Positions 33,708 to 41,461 of a stretch of DNA of 64,000 bases are shown here, in pieces. The first letter of the stretch is position 1. Each line of letters opens with the position of its first letter. A model generated the notes under the pieces. It worked only from the letters and a program-made list of their open reading frames with translations, had not been told where the DNA came from and made no database searches. A program made the position numbers and the translations under genes. Source of the DNA: Micromonospora sp. MH99 (GTDB lineage Bacteria; Actinomycetota; Actinomycetes; Mycobacteriales; Micromonosporaceae); contig NZ_MUZA01000026.1 of NCBI RefSeq assembly GCF_021442385.1, forward strand, positions 1-64,000, written 5' to 3'.

Positions 33708-34577
33708 TCAGGCCAAACCCCGCCGGGTCGCCGTGGGCGGGCGGTCGCCGCGGATCGAGGCGACCATGTCCAGCACCCGACGGGTGGGCCCGACCTGGTG
33801 GGCCCGGAACACCCGAGCGCCCAACCAGGCGGAGACCGCCGTCGCGGCGAGCGTGCCCTCCAGCCGCTCGGCCACCGGCAGGTCCAGCGTCTCGCCGACG
33901 AAGTCCTTGTTGGAGAGCGCCACCAGCACCGGCCAGCCGGTCGCGGTCAGCTCGTCCAACCGGCGGGTGATCTCCAGGGAGTGCCGGGTGTTCTTGCCGA
34001 AGTCGTGCGCCGGGTCGATGAGGATGCCGTCGGGGCGTACCCCCGCCGCCACCGCGCGCTCGGCGAGCCCGGTAACCGTCTCGACCACGTCGGCGACCAC
34101 GTCGTCGAAGGCGGCCCGGTGCGGTCGGGTCCGGGGGACCAGCCCGCCGGCGTGCGAGCAGACCAGGCCGGCGCCGGTGCTCGCCGCGACCCGGGCGAGC
34201 GCCGGGTCGGCGCCCGACCAGGTGTCGTTGAGCAGGTCCGCGCCGGCCGCCACGGCCTCCGTCGCCACCTCGGCACGCCAGGTGTCGATGGAGATCACCA
34301 CCTCCGGGAACGCGGCCCGTACGGCGGCGATGGTGTCCACGGTGCGGCGGATCTCCTCCGCCACGTCCACCTCGGCGCCCGGTCCCGCCTTGACCCCGCC
34401 GATGTCGATGATCGCCGCGCCCTCGTCGACCGCCCGCTCGACGGCACGCAGCGCGCTGTCGGCGGCGAAGGTGGCGCCCCGGTCGAAGAACGAGTCCGGT
34501 GTGCGGTTGACGATGGCCATCACCACCAGCTCACCCGGGGCGAACGTCCGCCCACCAAGCCGAAGTGCCCCGGCCAT
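33708..34577 (-). CDS. folP2: FolP2-like dihydropteroate synthase paralogue
   Basis: A 289-residue TIM-barrel protein of the DHPS fold. Compared with true FolP, several substrate motifs differ: NRTPDSFFDRG for NVTPDSFSDGG, DIGGVKAGPG in place of the ESTRPG pterin/pABA loop, and FRAHQVGPTRR near the C-terminus. This matches the M. tuberculosis FolP2 (Rv1207) type, which is reported not to replace FolP1 in folate synthesis. Here too it is next to a DivIVA-domain gene and tagA. The start is ATG 34577 (GTG 34580 is equally possible) with GGGAGG close upstream. The reaction is unknown; a folate role should not be assumed. Confidence 0.82.
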   Translation of the reverse strand: MAGALRLGGRTFAPGELVVMAIVNRTPDSFFDRGATFAADSALRAVERAVDEGAAIIDIGGVKAGPGAEVDVAEEIRRTVDTIAAVRAAFPEVVISIDTWRAEVATEAVAAGADLLNDTWSGADPALARVAASTGAGLVCSHAGGLVPRTRPHRAAFDDVVADVVETVTGLAERAVAAGVRPDGILIDPAHDFGKNTRHSLEITRRLDELTATGWPVLVALSNKDFVGETLDLPVAERLEGTLAATAVSAWLGARVFRAHQVGPTRRVLDMVASIRGDRPPTATRRGLA

Positions 34578-34728
34578 CACGCCTCCCGACTGTCCGCACC
34601 GTCGCCGCCGCTCCGGCCGCCACCGACGCTAGCGGGTCGGCCGGCCGGTGCGCGGGGCGGGCGTGGGCGTCGATCGCGATCGGGGTGGTGGGGTCGCTCC
34701 CAGCCGCCTGTCGTGCCACGATCAGTGC

Positions 34729-35364
34729 ATGGGTCAGCTTCTGCTCCTCCTGGTCGTGGCATTGACGGTCGCGGCGGTCGTTTTCGGCGTGACGGTGTTG
34801 GTCAGTGGCCGGGATCCCGGCCTCGCGCCGACCGAACCGGATTCGCAGGCCATCCCGCTGCCCGGCACCCGGCCACTGCGGGAATCCGATGTGGGCGCGG
34901 TCCGGTTCGACACCGGTTTGCGCGGGTACCGGATGGCCCAGGTCGACCAGGCGATGCGCCGTGCCGCCTACGACATCGGCTACAAGTCCGAGCTGATCGG
35001 CGTGCTGGAGTCGGAGGTCATCGCGTTGCGTGAGGGCCGCATCGACGACGCGGACGCGCTGCGCCAGGCCCGCGAGCAGGCCGCGACGGCGGTGCCGGCC
35101 GCGGCCACCGCGGAGTCGGATGCGGACGGATCGCCGGCCGACGCCGTGCCCGCTCCCACCTCCTCGGCTGCCGATTCGGACGGCGTCGCACCGGGGGACA
35201 GCGAGCCGACCGACCGCACGCCTACCGACAGCGAGCCAACCGCCCACAAGCCGGCGGACGGCGAACCGACTGACCGCGAGCCGGCCGCTGACGAGCCGGC
35301 CGAGGACGAGCGGGCCGGTGGGGCCGGGCAGCACGGCGCGGTGGTCCGGTCGGAGTCCGCGTGA
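34729..35364 (+). CDS. Membrane-anchored DivIVA-domain protein
   Basis: A 211-residue protein. One N-terminal transmembrane helix (about 3-25) is followed by a DivIVA-type motif FDTGLRGYRMAQVDQAMRRAAYDIGY (about 62-87) and a short coiled-coil (LESEVIALREGRI). A long disordered tail of degenerate EPTD/EPA-type repeats ends the protein. DivIVA domains guide proteins to curved membranes at poles and septa. The gene corresponds in position to Rv1209 of M. tuberculosis, beside folP2 and tagA. The start ATG 34729 has no ribosome-binding site. It overlaps the SRPBCC gene by 4 bp (GTGA). Confidence 0.8.
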   Translation: MGQLLLLLVVALTVAAVVFGVTVLVSGRDPGLAPTEPDSQAIPLPGTRPLRESDVGAVRFDTGLRGYRMAQVDQAMRRAAYDIGYKSELIGVLESEVIALREGRIDDADALRQAREQAATAVPAAATAESDADGSPADAVPAPTSSAADSDGVAPGDSEPTDRTPTDSEPTAHKPADGEPTDREPAADEPAEDERAGGAGQHGAVVRSESA

Positions 35365-35858
35365 CCGGTCCGGAGGGCGCCGACGATCTTCAGGAGGCGG
35401 CGCAACCCGGTGCCGGTGAGGTGACCGCCACCGTCATCGTCAACGCCCCGGCGGCCCGGGTCTTCGCCGCGTTGCTCGCCTGGGAACGACAGTCGGACTG
35501 GATCCCGTTCACCCAGGTCCGGGTCGTCGAGGGCGACGGGCGCGAGGGCAGCCGGATCGAGGCGGTGACCGCGCTCGGCCGGGCGACACTGCGCGACGAG
35601 ATGCTTGTGGTCCGGGTCGACGAGCCGTACGAGATTGGCGTCGTGCACCACGGCCAGGTGCTACGCGGCCCGGGTGTCCTGCGGTGCACCGCACTCGGCG
35701 AGGCTCGCACCCAGGTCGTCTGGCACGAGTGGTTCCACCTGCCGGGCGGCCGGGCCGGCCGGCTGGCGTGGCCCGTGCTCTGGCCCGGCTCCAAGCTGGG
35801 CCTCACCCAGGCGCTGAAGAGGTTCGCCCGTCTGGTCGAGCAGGGACGACTGCCCTGA
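35361..35858 (+). CDS. SRPBCC (START/polyketide-cyclase-like) domain protein
   Basis: A 165-residue helix-grip protein: VTATVIVNAPAARVFAALLAWERQSDWIPFT at the N-terminus, a seven-strand sheet, and a final long helix (GLTQALKRFARLVEQ). These proteins bind hydrophobic ligands in a cavity; no ligand can be named. The GTG start shares bases with the DivIVA gene stop, so the two are co-translated. Its last 56 bp overlap the 3' end of the convergent sterol-desaturase gene, an unusually large convergent overlap. Confidence 0.82.
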   Translation: MTGPEGADDLQEAAQPGAGEVTATVIVNAPAARVFAALLAWERQSDWIPFTQVRVVEGDGREGSRIEAVTALGRATLRDEMLVVRVDEPYEIGVVHHGQVLRGPGVLRCTALGEARTQVVWHEWFHLPGGRAGRLAWPVLWPGSKLGLTQALKRFARLVEQGRLP

Positions 35859-36696
35859 CCACGCCCGGCGCCGGCTGCCAGCCCGGCGCGCGGAGGAGAT
35901 GCCCCAGGCGGTGCCGCCACGTCCCGGCGGCGCGCAGGTCCCGGGCGATCGAGACGTACTCGTGGAAGGCCACGCGCACCGGGTTGTAACTGCCCACGTT
36001 CTTGGTCAGGCCGTAGACGCAGCGCTCCCGCTCCGCCGCGAAGGAGCCGAACAGCCGGTCCCAGACGATCAGGATGCCGCCGAAGTTGCGGTCCAGGTAG
36101 CCGCCCTGGGAGGCGTGGTGGACGCGATGGTGCGACGGGGTGTTGAAGACGAACTCGTACCAGCGCGGCATCTTCTCGATGCGCTCGGTGTGGATCCAGA
36201 ACTGGTAGAGCAGGTTGACCGAACCGCAGAACGCGACGACCGCCGGGTGTACGCCGGCCAGGATCAGCGGGACGTAGAAGACCCAACTGGTCAGCCCGGT
36301 CCACGGCTGCCGGAGCGCGGTGGAGAGGTTGAACCGCTGCGACGAGTGGTGCACCACGTGCGAGGCCCAGAGGATCCGGATGACGTGGTGGCCCCGGTGT
36401 GACCAGTAGTAGCAGAAGTCCTGTGCCAGCAGGATCAGCGGCCAACTCCACCAGATGTCGGCGATCCGCAGCGGGGTGAGCGCGTAGAGCAGCGCGTACG
36501 CGGCGGCGATCGGCACCTTCCAGAGCAGGTCCGTGAAGACGCTGCCGAGCCCCATGGCCAGGCTCGTCGCGGTGTCCGCGCCGCCGTAGCCGACCTCGTC
36601 GTCGTCGCGGTGCAGTAGGTAGGAGACCCGTTCCAGCACGATGAGCAGCAGGAAGGCCGGGATCGACCAGGCGATGACGTCCGGAAATTCCTTCAT
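35803..36696 (-). CDS. Sterol desaturase / fatty acid hydroxylase family membrane protein
   Basis: A 297-residue di-iron membrane enzyme. The histidine clusters of the superfamily are visible: HRGHH (about 97-101), HVVHHSS (about 110-116) and HRVHH (about 194-198), with helices around them (about 5-25, 45-70, 75-92 and 130-155). Members hydroxylate or desaturate lipids and carotenoids using O2; the substrate is unknown. It starts at ATG 36696 with GGAGG upstream; the longer frame is spurious. A TACCG-GT-CGGTA palindrome lies in its promoter region. Confidence 0.87.
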   Translation of the reverse strand: MKEFPDVIAWSIPAFLLLIVLERVSYLLHRDDDEVGYGGADTATSLAMGLGSVFTDLLWKVPIAAAYALLYALTPLRIADIWWSWPLILLAQDFCYYWSHRGHHVIRILWASHVVHHSSQRFNLSTALRQPWTGLTSWVFYVPLILAGVHPAVVAFCGSVNLLYQFWIHTERIEKMPRWYEFVFNTPSHHRVHHASQGGYLDRNFGGILIVWDRLFGSFAAERERCVYGLTKNVGSYNPVRVAFHEYVSIARDLRAAGTWRHRLGHLLRAPGWQPAPGVVRAVVPARPDGRTSSAPG

Positions 36697-36753
36697 CGCG
36701 CCGCCTCCACTCGCCGTCGTCGGCCGGGGACGCCCCGCTGGGCGACCCCGACC

Positions 36754-36765
36754 TACCGGTCGGTA
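36754..36765. promoter_or_regulatory. TetR-type operator candidate upstream of the sterol-desaturase gene
   Basis: TACCGGTCGGTA is an inverted repeat (TACCG and CGGTA around GT), the kind of site bound by TetR-family regulators of lipid genes. It lies 58 bp upstream of the desaturase start and 70 bp upstream of tagA. No tetR gene is nearby. Confidence 0.4.
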
Positions 36766-36821
36766 ACAAGCACGATAGGCAGTGGAGCGGCAGGTGGCAA
36801 TGGGCTGTCGGTGCGATGGCC

Positions 36822-36827
36822 TAGCGT
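36822..36827 (+). promoter_or_regulatory. -10 element (TAGCGT) of leaderless tagA
   Basis: TAGCGT ends 7 bp before the GTG of tagA and no ribosome-binding site follows, so the transcript is probably leaderless. Confidence 0.5.
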
Positions 36828-36834
36828 GTGCGAC

Positions 36835-37404
36835 GTGAGTGACCTGGTGATCGGCGCCGACGGGCTGGCCCGCTGCGCCTGGGGGGCGAGCACCCCGGAC
36901 TACGTCGTCTACCACGACACCGAGTGGGGGCGGCCGCTGCGCGGCGACGACGCGCTCTACGAGCGGATGACCCTGGAGGCGTTCCAGTCCGGCCTGTCCT
37001 GGCTGACCATCCTGCGCAAACGCCCGGCGTTCCGGTTGGCCTTCGACGAGTTCCACCTCGCCACCGTGGCCGGCTACAGCGAGGCCGACGTGACCCGGCT
37101 GCTCGCCGACGCCGGCATCGTCCGCAACCGGGCCAAGATCGAGGCGGCGATCGCCAACGCCCGCGCCGCCCTGGAACTGCCCGACGGGCTGTCCACGCTG
37201 CTCTGGTCGTTCGCTCCGGAGCGCCGGCCGGCCCGCCCCGCCTCGTTCGCCGAGCTGGCGCCGATCACCCCGGAGTCGACGGCGATGGCCAAGGCGCTCA
37301 AGAAGCGCGGCTTCCGGTTCGTCGGCCCCACCACCGCGTACGCCCTCATGCAGGCCACCGGGATGGTCGACGATCACATCGTCGGCTGTCACGTCACCCG
37401 CTGA
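36835..37404 (+). CDS. tagA: DNA-3-methyladenine glycosylase I
   Basis: A 189-residue base-excision repair enzyme that removes 3-methyladenine. The zinc-snap residues are present: Cys near position 14 (RCAWG), His in YHDTEWG (about 27), and His and Cys in HIVGCHVTR at the C-terminus. The substrate pocket EAFQSGLSWLTILRKR is intact. The start GTG 36835 fits the family N-terminus and sits 7 bp after a TAGCGT box. It is the counterpart of Rv1210 beside folP2 and DivIVA genes. A conserved hypothetical follows after 16 bp, probably co-transcribed. Confidence 0.93.
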   Translation: MSDLVIGADGLARCAWGASTPDYVVYHDTEWGRPLRGDDALYERMTLEAFQSGLSWLTILRKRPAFRLAFDEFHLATVAGYSEADVTRLLADAGIVRNRAKIEAAIANARAALELPDGLSTLLWSFAPERRPARPASFAELAPITPESTAMAKALKKRGFRFVGPTTAYALMQATGMVDDHIVGCHVTR

Positions 37405-37420
37405 CCGACGGCGTGATGGG

Positions 37421-38053
37421 ATGGCAGGCATGACGACCGAGACCGCGTACCGGGCCGGTGCGGCCGGCAACACCGACGGGCCGGGCACCTGGGCCGTGCT
37501 GCTGCCCCCGGAGCGCTACGAGGCCGAGCGGCTCGTGCACCACGACTCGCTGGAGCTGACCGGGCTGACCGACGTCGGGCGTCCCGGCCCCGGTGACCGG
37601 GTGGCGGTGCTGGCCGACGCGCCGCCGCGACTGGTGGCCCTCGGCCGGGTCACCGCGCCGACGCAGCGGCACTCCGAGGATCCGGACGATCCGCAGTCCG
37701 ACATCGAGCCGGGGACGCTCGTCGTGACGTACACCCGCAGGGCCTTCGACGAGCCGGTGCCGACCGACCTGCTCACCCTCGACGGGCTGGTCACCGCACT
37801 GGAGCCGGCCGCCTTCCGGGCGTTGGCCGACCGGCTCGGCCCGCCCCCGGCGCGGCGCACCTGGCTGGTCAGCCTCGACCTGCCGATCGAGGCCGGTACG
37901 CCGGCCGAGGCGGTGCGTCTGTTCTGGTCGTACGTGCAGGAGTTGGGACCGCGCGAGCTGCCGGCGTTCGTGTCACCGGCCGGCGACGAACTCGCCATGC
38001 AGGCGTTCGTGCTGGGCGCGGAGGCCAACCAGGACCCGGAAGAGGACGACTAG
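37421..38053 (+). CDS. Conserved actinobacterial hypothetical protein
   Basis: A 210-residue soluble, acidic protein that I cannot assign. The middle part (about 60-120) reads like an EVE/PUA-type beta fold (PGDRVAVLADAPPRLVALGRVTAP), and the protein ends in an acidic tail. There are two possible starts, ATG 37421 and ATG 37430. It follows tagA by 16 bp. Its TAG stop overlaps the stop of the convergent DUF1501 gene in the shared four bases CTAG. Confidence 0.6.
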   Translation: MAGMTTETAYRAGAAGNTDGPGTWAVLLPPERYEAERLVHHDSLELTGLTDVGRPGPGDRVAVLADAPPRLVALGRVTAPTQRHSEDPDDPQSDIEPGTLVVTYTRRAFDEPVPTDLLTLDGLVTALEPAAFRALADRLGPPPARRTWLVSLDLPIEAGTPAEAVRLFWSYVQELGPRELPAFVSPAGDELAMQAFVLGAEANQDPEEDD

Positions 38054-39291
38054 AACAGCTTGTCGAGGCGTCCCCGCCAGTCGGCCAGCACCGGCCCCGG
38101 GTCGGTGTCCAACACCCGTTCCAGCAGCGTGGCGTAGACGTCCCGGAAGTCCGTGGTGTATTTCAGGTCGCCATCGTCGAGGTCGGTGAGGCTGGGCGCG
38201 TCCCCGTGCCAGCCGCCGCGCACTCCCGCGCCGAGCAGCAGCATGTCGGAGGCGGTGCCGTGGTCGGTGCCGTCCGAGGCGTTGGCCTTCACCCGGCGGC
38301 CGAACTCGGAGTAGACCGCCACCACCACCTTGCGGCCCGCCTCGCTGCGACTCATCCGGTCGGCGAACGCGGTCAACGCCCGGTCCAGCTGCCCCAGCAG
38401 GACGGCCTGCAACTGCTTCTCGTCGGCGTGCGTGTCGAAGCCGCCCAGCGACACCGAGAAGACCCGCGTGGACACGTTCGCCTCGACACACTGCGCGACC
38501 AGGTCCAGTTGGGCGTCCAGCGGGGTTCGTGCCCCGCCGGTCGCCGTGGCGGGCGCCTGCTCGCCGTCCGGGTCGTCCGCCTCCGTGGCGGCGGAGTCGC
38601 GTACCTGGCGGATCATCTCGTCCACCGACCGCAGGTCGGCGAAGCAGGCGGCCGCACGGCCCCGGGCCGCCGACTCGCCCGCCTCGGCGGCGGAGAACGC
38701 CTTCAGCGTCTCGGCCGACAGCCCCTTGGTGGCCTTGCGGTCGGTCACCGGCACGGCGGCGCCCGCGCTGTGCGCCCCGGCCAGCAGCGGTGGCAACGCC
38801 GGCTCGAACGACACGGCCAGCCGGGGGTCGCCGCCCGTCCCGTCCAGCCAGCGGCCGAGCCAGCCGGTGTTGCCCGGCCGGTCGGGCTGCGCCGTGTGCC
38901 AGATGTCCATCGACCGGAAGTGGCTGCGGTCCGGCTTCGGGTAGCCGACCCCGCGCACGATCGCGAGCCCACCGTCCGACCAGCGCTGGTGCAGCCCGGC
39001 CAGCGCCGGGTTGAGGGCGAAGTCGTCGTCGAGCCGCCGCACCTCGCCGTCGGGGTACGCCAGCTCCGGGCGGGCCGCCCGGTAGGCCGGGTCGCCGTAC
39101 GGGATGACGGTGTTCAGGCCGTCGTTGCCGCCGTAGAGGGTGACCAGCACCAGCGTGCGGGACTGCGGATCACGGTCTCCGGCGGTGTCCAGGAGGTCCC
39201 GTAGGCCGTACGCGCCGGCGCCGGCGGCCAGCGCGCCCGCGCCGACCACCCCGCTGGTGAGCAGGAACCTGCGTCGGGTCAGGGTGTCCAC
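38050..39291 (-). CDS. DUF1501 family Tat-exported protein
   Basis: A 413-residue protein with a twin-arginine signal (LTRRRFLLTSG, then a hydrophobic helix up to about residue 30). The body carries typical DUF1501 motifs: LVTLYGGNDGLNTVIPYGDPAY, HFRSMDIWHTAQP and the metal-binding-like GFDTH and DHGTASDMLLLG stretches. This family belongs to the alkaline-phosphatase/sulfatase-like fold and is of unknown activity. It follows the DUF1800 gene by 16 bp; the two families are encoded together in many bacteria. It is probably folded with a metal in the cytoplasm, then exported. Confidence 0.88.
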   Translation of the reverse strand: MDTLTRRRFLLTSGVVGAGALAAGAGAYGLRDLLDTAGDRDPQSRTLVLVTLYGGNDGLNTVIPYGDPAYRAARPELAYPDGEVRRLDDDFALNPALAGLHQRWSDGGLAIVRGVGYPKPDRSHFRSMDIWHTAQPDRPGNTGWLGRWLDGTGGDPRLAVSFEPALPPLLAGAHSAGAAVPVTDRKATKGLSAETLKAFSAAEAGESAARGRAAACFADLRSVDEMIRQVRDSAATEADDPDGEQAPATATGGARTPLDAQLDLVAQCVEANVSTRVFSVSLGGFDTHADEKQLQAVLLGQLDRALTAFADRMSRSEAGRKVVVAVYSEFGRRVKANASDGTDHGTASDMLLLGAGVRGGWHGDAPSLTDLDDGDLKYTTDFRDVYATLLERVLDTDPGPVLADWRGRLDKLF

Positions 39292-39307
39292 TTCTCGACT
39301 CCTCCGC

Positions 39308-40606
39308 TCAGCTGACGGTGTATTCGGGGCTGACCAGCCCGGCGGCCAGCAGCTTGCGCGGCTCGCCGGCCAACGGTGTGAGGGCGGCCCGGGTGCGGGC
39401 GCCCCAGCCGTCGACGACCAGCAGTCGGGCCAGCGCGTCCGGCCGGCCGGCGACGGGCGCGGCGGTCAGCCGGGCCAGCACCGCCGGGGTGGCCGCCGCA
39501 GCCAGCATCCCGGCCATCCGGAGCCGGGCCTGCAACGACGAGGTGGTCAGCCACGCGGCGCCGGCCGGCCAACCGCCCACGCTGGGCGGCCGCAGCGGCA
39601 CCTGGTCCAGCGCGTTCAGACCGGAGAGCAGTTGCTTGCGCTGCTGCTCGGGCTGGGCGGAGGGCCGGACGCCGAGCTGTCGCAGCGCGCCGACCATCCA
39701 CTCCACCGGCTGCTTCACGAGGGTGCCCCGGGTCTGGGCGAAGGCCGGCGAGGAGAACAGCGCGCGCAGGGTGGCGACGGTGTCCGCGCCGGCCAGGCCG
39801 TCCGGCGCCGGGACGTCGGTGCCGGCGTAGCGGAACCAGAGCCGCCCGGCCACGAACGTCGCCGCCGTCGGCTGGGCGGCCAGCAGCCCGGCGTACGCCT
39901 CGGCGTCGAAGCGGCCGGTCTGTCCCAGGATCGTCTTCTCCCCGGGGTCGTGCCGTTTGGCCTCCAGACGGGCGACGCCGGTGCGCCGGTCCACCACCCA
40001 GCCGGTCAACGCCCGCGCGCCGGCCTTCACGTCGGCCTCGGTGTAGCCGCCGATGCCGAGGGTGAACAGCTCCATCAGCTCGCGCGCCAGGTTCTCGTTC
40101 GGCGCCTTGCGGGTGTTCTTCTGCCCGTCCAGCCAGATGATCAGGGCGGGGTCGCGCACCATCGCGGCGACCAGCGGGGCCAACGGCCCGCGCCCGTGGC
40201 GGCGCAGGGTCTCCAACTGGCCCAGCATCACCCGCGCCGACTTGACCTTCTGCGCGCTTGTCGCCCAGTGCCCGTGCCAGAAGAAGAGCAGCTTCTCGGT
40301 CAGCCCGTCCTCGGCGGCGACCATCCGGTCCAGCCACCAGAGGGTCACCTGCTGGAGCTGCTCCCGGCGCTGGGCGTTGGCCTTCTGCCGCTCTTCGCGG
40401 GTGGATTCCTTGGTCAGCGCGGCGTACGGGTCCGGGGGCAGCGTCGGCGCTGGGGTGGCCGCCGCGCCCCGGTCGGCCCCTTTCGGGGCGAGCAGGTTGT
40501 CCAGGGTCGCCGCCGGCCCAACCCGCTCGGCGGCGTCCACCTCGTCGGCGGTCGGCCCGAAGGTGGCCCGCCGCAGCAGGTGCGCCACCGCTTCACGATC
40601 GCTCAT
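39308..40606 (-). CDS. DUF1800 family protein
   Basis: A 432-residue helical protein with the family signatures HLLRRATFG at the N-terminus and NENLARELMELFTLG.GGYTEADV in the middle (about 177-200). DUF1800 has no known activity. It is the first gene of a two-gene operon with DUF1501. No signal peptide is visible here, so it may be an accessory to the Tat-exported partner or leave the cell with it. Confidence 0.88.
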   Translation of the reverse strand: MSDREAVAHLLRRATFGPTADEVDAAERVGPAATLDNLLAPKGADRGAAATPAPTLPPDPYAALTKESTREERQKANAQRREQLQQVTLWWLDRMVAAEDGLTEKLLFFWHGHWATSAQKVKSARVMLGQLETLRRHGRGPLAPLVAAMVRDPALIIWLDGQKNTRKAPNENLARELMELFTLGIGGYTEADVKAGARALTGWVVDRRTGVARLEAKRHDPGEKTILGQTGRFDAEAYAGLLAAQPTAATFVAGRLWFRYAGTDVPAPDGLAGADTVATLRALFSSPAFAQTRGTLVKQPVEWMVGALRQLGVRPSAQPEQQRKQLLSGLNALDQVPLRPPSVGGWPAGAAWLTTSSLQARLRMAGMLAAAATPAVLARLTAAPVAGRPDALARLLVVDGWGARTRAALTPLAGEPRKLLAAGLVSPEYTVS

Positions 40607-40665
40607 GCGGCCCGACGCTAGGCGGCCCGCGTACGAGGACGGTAAGGGCGGGGTGCGAATCGCGT

Positions 40666-41457
40666 TCAGTGTCCCTCGAAGACCGGTTTCTGCTTGGCGA
40701 CGAACGCGAGGGTGGCCGCCCGGTGGTCGGCGGTGGCGCCGCAGATCGCCTGAGCCTGCGCCTCGGCCGAGAGGGCGTCGGCGAGCGTGCCGGCGTCGGC
40801 GATCGAGAGCTGCCGCTTGATGGCCCCGTACGCGACGGTGGGGCCGGCGGCGAGCCGGGCGGCCAGGTCCTGCGCGACAGGCAGCACCTGCTCGTCGTCG
40901 TCCGTCAGTCGGGTGATCAGCCCCAGCCGGCAGGCCTCCTCGGCGCGTACCGGCTCGGCCAGCATCAGCAGCTCCACGGCCTTGGCGTGACCGACCAGCC
41001 GGGGCAGCGTCCAGGAGGCGCCGGTGTCGGCGGCGAGGCCGACCTTGGCGAAGGCCATCAGGAAGCTGGTGCTCGGGCCGCCGATCCGGATGTCGGCGAG
41101 GAAGGCAAGCGACGCGCCGGCGCCGGCGGCCATTCCGCGGACCGCTGCGACCACCGGCTTGGGCAGGTTGGCCAGCCGGGCGGCGATCGGGTTGTAGTGC
41201 GCCCGCACGGTGTCCAGCGGCGGGCCGGAGGAGTTGCCCAGGGTGGCCACGTGCTCGCGCAGGTCCTGCCCGGCGCTGAACGCTCCACCGGCCCCGGCCA
41301 GCACGACCGCCCGGCAGGACCGGTCGGTCTCCAGCTCGGCCAGCGTGTCCCGCAGGGCCTCCTTGAGCGCCAGGTCGAGCGCGTTCATCGCCTGCGGCCG
41401 GTTGAGGGTGAGGGTGACGACGGCGTCGGTCCGGTCGACGAGCAACGGCTCGGTCAC
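40666..41457 (-). CDS. PaaG-like enoyl-CoA hydratase/isomerase
   Basis: A 263-residue crotonase. The oxyanion-hole segments are GAGGAFSAGQDL (about 55-66) and GMAAGAGASLAF (about 108-119). Asp in KVGLAADTGASW aligns with the catalytic Asp of PaaG (PDSGGTW), and the hydratase Glu is absent. This points to 1,2-epoxyphenylacetyl-CoA isomerase-type chemistry rather than classical hydration. The start is GTG 41457. It follows the PaaX regulator by 4 nt in the same operon. No other phenylacetate genes (paaABCDE, paaK) are in the window. Confidence 0.85.
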   Translation of the reverse strand: MTEPLLVDRTDAVVTLTLNRPQAMNALDLALKEALRDTLAELETDRSCRAVVLAGAGGAFSAGQDLREHVATLGNSSGPPLDTVRAHYNPIAARLANLPKPVVAAVRGMAAGAGASLAFLADIRIGGPSTSFLMAFAKVGLAADTGASWTLPRLVGHAKAVELLMLAEPVRAEEACRLGLITRLTDDDEQVLPVAQDLAARLAAGPTVAYGAIKRQLSIADAGTLADALSAEAQAQAICGATADHRAATLAFVAKQKPVFEGH

Positions 41458-41461
41458 GTGT

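Noticed and set aside
38206..40621. Long plus-strand frames opposite DUF1501 and DUF1800
   Set aside because: Arg/Pro/Gly-rich translations without family features; the minus-strand genes carry clear signatures.
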